Source: Pseudonocardia sp. DSM 110487
GTDB lineage: Bacteria; Actinomycetota; Actinomycetes; Mycobacteriales; Pseudonocardiaceae
Assembly (NCBI RefSeq): GCF_019468565.1
Contig: NZ_CP080521.1
Span: 3,534,001-3,598,000, forward strand
Reading direction: 5' to 3'
DNA length: 64,000 nucleotides
Shown piece by piece: positions 62,747-64,000 of this stretch; position 1 is the first letter of the stretch; every line of letters begins with the position of its first letter. Under the pieces are notes generated by a model. That model searched no databases. It worked only from the letters and a program-made list of their open reading frames with translations, and was not told where the DNA came from. The translations under genes were made by a program, and so were the position numbers.

Positions 62747-63793
62747 ATGGATCAGGACAAGTTGACGGAGTTCCTCGGCCGCTTCACCGCTGACCTGGGC
62801 GCGACCGGCTCCGCCGGCCTCGCGGTGATCGGCAACCGGCTCGGGCTGTACCGGGCACTCGCGCAGGGCCCGGCGACGCCGGGTGTACTCGCCGAGCGCA
62901 CCGGCTGCCACGAGCGCTACCTCACCGAGTGGCTGAACAACCAGGCCGCCGGTGGGTATGTCAGTTACGACCTCGCGACCGGTGAGTTCTTCCTGTCCGA
63001 CGAGCAGGCGTTCTGCCTCGCCGACCCGAGCGGGCCGAACATCTCGGCCGCCTTCCTCATCGCGCTCGGCTACCTGCGCGCCGAGCCGCGGATCACCGAG
63101 GCGTTCCGCACCGGCGCCGGTCTCGGGTGGCACGAGCACCACGAGGACGTCTTCGTCGGGTGCGACGCCTTCTACCGGCCGGGTTACGTCGCTGAGCTGG
63201 TACCGAGCTGGATTCCGGCACTGGACGGCGTGGCGGAGAAGCTCGCGGCCGGCGCCCGGGTGGCCGACCTCGGCTGCGGCCTGGGTTCCTCGTCGGTGCT
63301 GATCGCGCAGGCGTACCCGAACACCAAGGTCATCGGCTCGGACTACCACGCCGAGTCGATCGAGCTGGCGCGCAAGAAGGCCGCCGACGCCGGGGTTGCC
63401 GACCAGGTCGAATTCGAGGTGGCCACGGCGCAGACCTTCAGCGGGACCGGCTACGACCTCGTCACCATGTTCGACGCCCTGCACGACATGGGCGACCCCG
63501 TGAACGCCGCCCGCCGCGTGCACGACGCCCTGGCGCCCGACGGCACCTGGCTGCTGGTCGAGCCGAACGCCTCGGACACCGTCGAGGAGAACTTCAACCC
63601 GGTCGGCCGGCTCTACTACGCAGGCTCGACGTTCCTGTGCGTACCCAACGGCCTGTCCCAGCCGGGCGGCTACGCACTGGGCGCGCAGGCCGGCGAGGCA
63701 GCGATCCGTGAGGTCGCGGCAAAGGCCGGGTTCACCAGGTTCCGACGGGTCGCGGAGAGCCCGTTCAACGTGGCGTACGAGATCCGGCGATAG
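62747..63793 (+). CDS. Class I methyltransferase with N-terminal winged helix
   Basis: The 348-residue protein has an N-terminal winged helix (GLYRALAQGPATPGVLAERT, then GCHERYLTEWLNNQAAGGYV) and a Rossmann methyltransferase domain (GARVADLGCGLGSSSVLIAQ, then VIGSDYHAESIELARKKAAD and LVTMFDALHDMGDPVNAARR). The layout resembles natural-product O-methyltransferases and the UbiG-like family. It stands 133 bases after the FAD oxidase on the same strand. ATG 62747 follows a GAAGGATG-like context. Confidence 0.88.
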   Translation: MDQDKLTEFLGRFTADLGATGSAGLAVIGNRLGLYRALAQGPATPGVLAERTGCHERYLTEWLNNQAAGGYVSYDLATGEFFLSDEQAFCLADPSGPNISAAFLIALGYLRAEPRITEAFRTGAGLGWHEHHEDVFVGCDAFYRPGYVAELVPSWIPALDGVAEKLAAGARVADLGCGLGSSSVLIAQAYPNTKVIGSDYHAESIELARKKAADAGVADQVEFEVATAQTFSGTGYDLVTMFDALHDMGDPVNAARRVHDALAPDGTWLLVEPNASDTVEENFNPVGRLYYAGSTFLCVPNGLSQPGGYALGAQAGEAAIREVAAKAGFTRFRRVAESPFNVAYEIRR

Positions 63794-63854
63794 CCGGACG
63801 GCGACCCAGGTCCGAGATCCAAAACCGATCCATTCACAGCCGAGGAGACCCGTC

Positions 63855-64000
63855 ATGGAAAAGCTCGCCATCGTCGTCCGGGACGACGGCTACGACAAGA
63901 TGCTCACACCGCTCACCTTCGCCTACCTCAGCGCGAGAAAAGGCGTGCAGGTCGACATCCTGTTCGTGCTCTGGGCGGTACGCGCCCTCACCAAGGAGGG
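63855..64000 (+). CDS. DsrE/DsrF-like protein, 5' end only
   Basis: Forty-eight residues are visible: MEKLAIVVRDDGYDKMLTPL, TFAYLSARKGVQVDILFVLW, AVRALTKE. The pattern (small alpha/beta start, ILFVLWAVRALT) fits the DsrE/DsrF/peroxiredoxin-like family of sulfur-handling proteins. CGAGGAG precedes the ATG at good spacing. The gene runs off the window. Confidence 0.7.
   Translation, partial: MEKLAIVVRDDGYDKMLTPLTFAYLSARKGVQVDILFVLWAVRALTKE

Overview
The window is chromosomal DNA of a very GC-rich actinobacterium. The core gene order (steA, a MctB-type gene, pyrG, an ADP-ribose pyrophosphatase, xerD, parA, scpA, scpB, rluB, cmk, der) is the one known from Mycobacterium tuberculosis around Rv1697 to Rv1713. 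An F420-dependent oxidoreductase and a mycothiol-type DinB-like protein fit the same phylum. I infer Pseudonocardiales, probably Pseudonocardiaceae; no 16S gene is present to prove it.

Layout. 1-612: the end of an unknown gene, then five copies of a ~90-bp repeat. 613-6167: a hydrolase and the steA-mctB-pyrG-nudix core block. 6155-19224: an accessory block inserted between the nudix gene and xerD. It holds a peroxiredoxin, a YCII/sigma pair, an ArsR-SRPBCC-DinB operon with its operator, and a catabolic operon of a PucR regulator, three tandem DUF917 proteins, a hydantoinase and an NCS1 permease, divergent from a flavin oxidoreductase. 19279-30014: the chromosome-maintenance core block, followed by a two-component system. 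30257-30330: tRNA-Pro(GGG).

30430-45600: downstream of the tRNA lies a scrapyard of broken and mobile genes mixed with a few intact regulator/enzyme pairs. It contains a hexanucleotide repeat that replaces the N-termini of two head-to-head genes, remnants of IclR, TetR and alcohol dehydrogenase genes, a large serine recombinase tail, an AT-rich DNA methyltransferase cut by an IS3 remnant, a pair of inverted multi-repeat ends around an ECF sigma/reductase pair, a 170-bp palindromic MITE-like element, and dead FecCD, FecE and NCS1 transporter pieces.

45600-56920: an apparent zinc-acquisition island. It holds a Zur-like repressor, znuABC, two SAM methyltransferases, and a peptide/nickel/metallophore-type ABC importer whose two permeases are fused into one protein and whose two ATPases are fused into another. 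Zur-like inverted repeats precede znuA and the importer, and another lies in the divergent region in front of a small cysteine-containing protein. I consider this the most interesting candidate system: a Zur-controlled second zinc importer, possibly for a metallophore.

57600-59030: a frameshifted tyrosine integrase bracketed by inverted 22-bp repeats. 59380-64000: a partial cobalamin-riboswitch-like element, a TPR-LuxR regulator, a BBE-type FAD oxidase, a methyltransferase and the start of a DsrE-like gene.

Many genes are joined by 4-base GTGA or ATGA overlaps, so translational coupling is common in both core and accessory operons.
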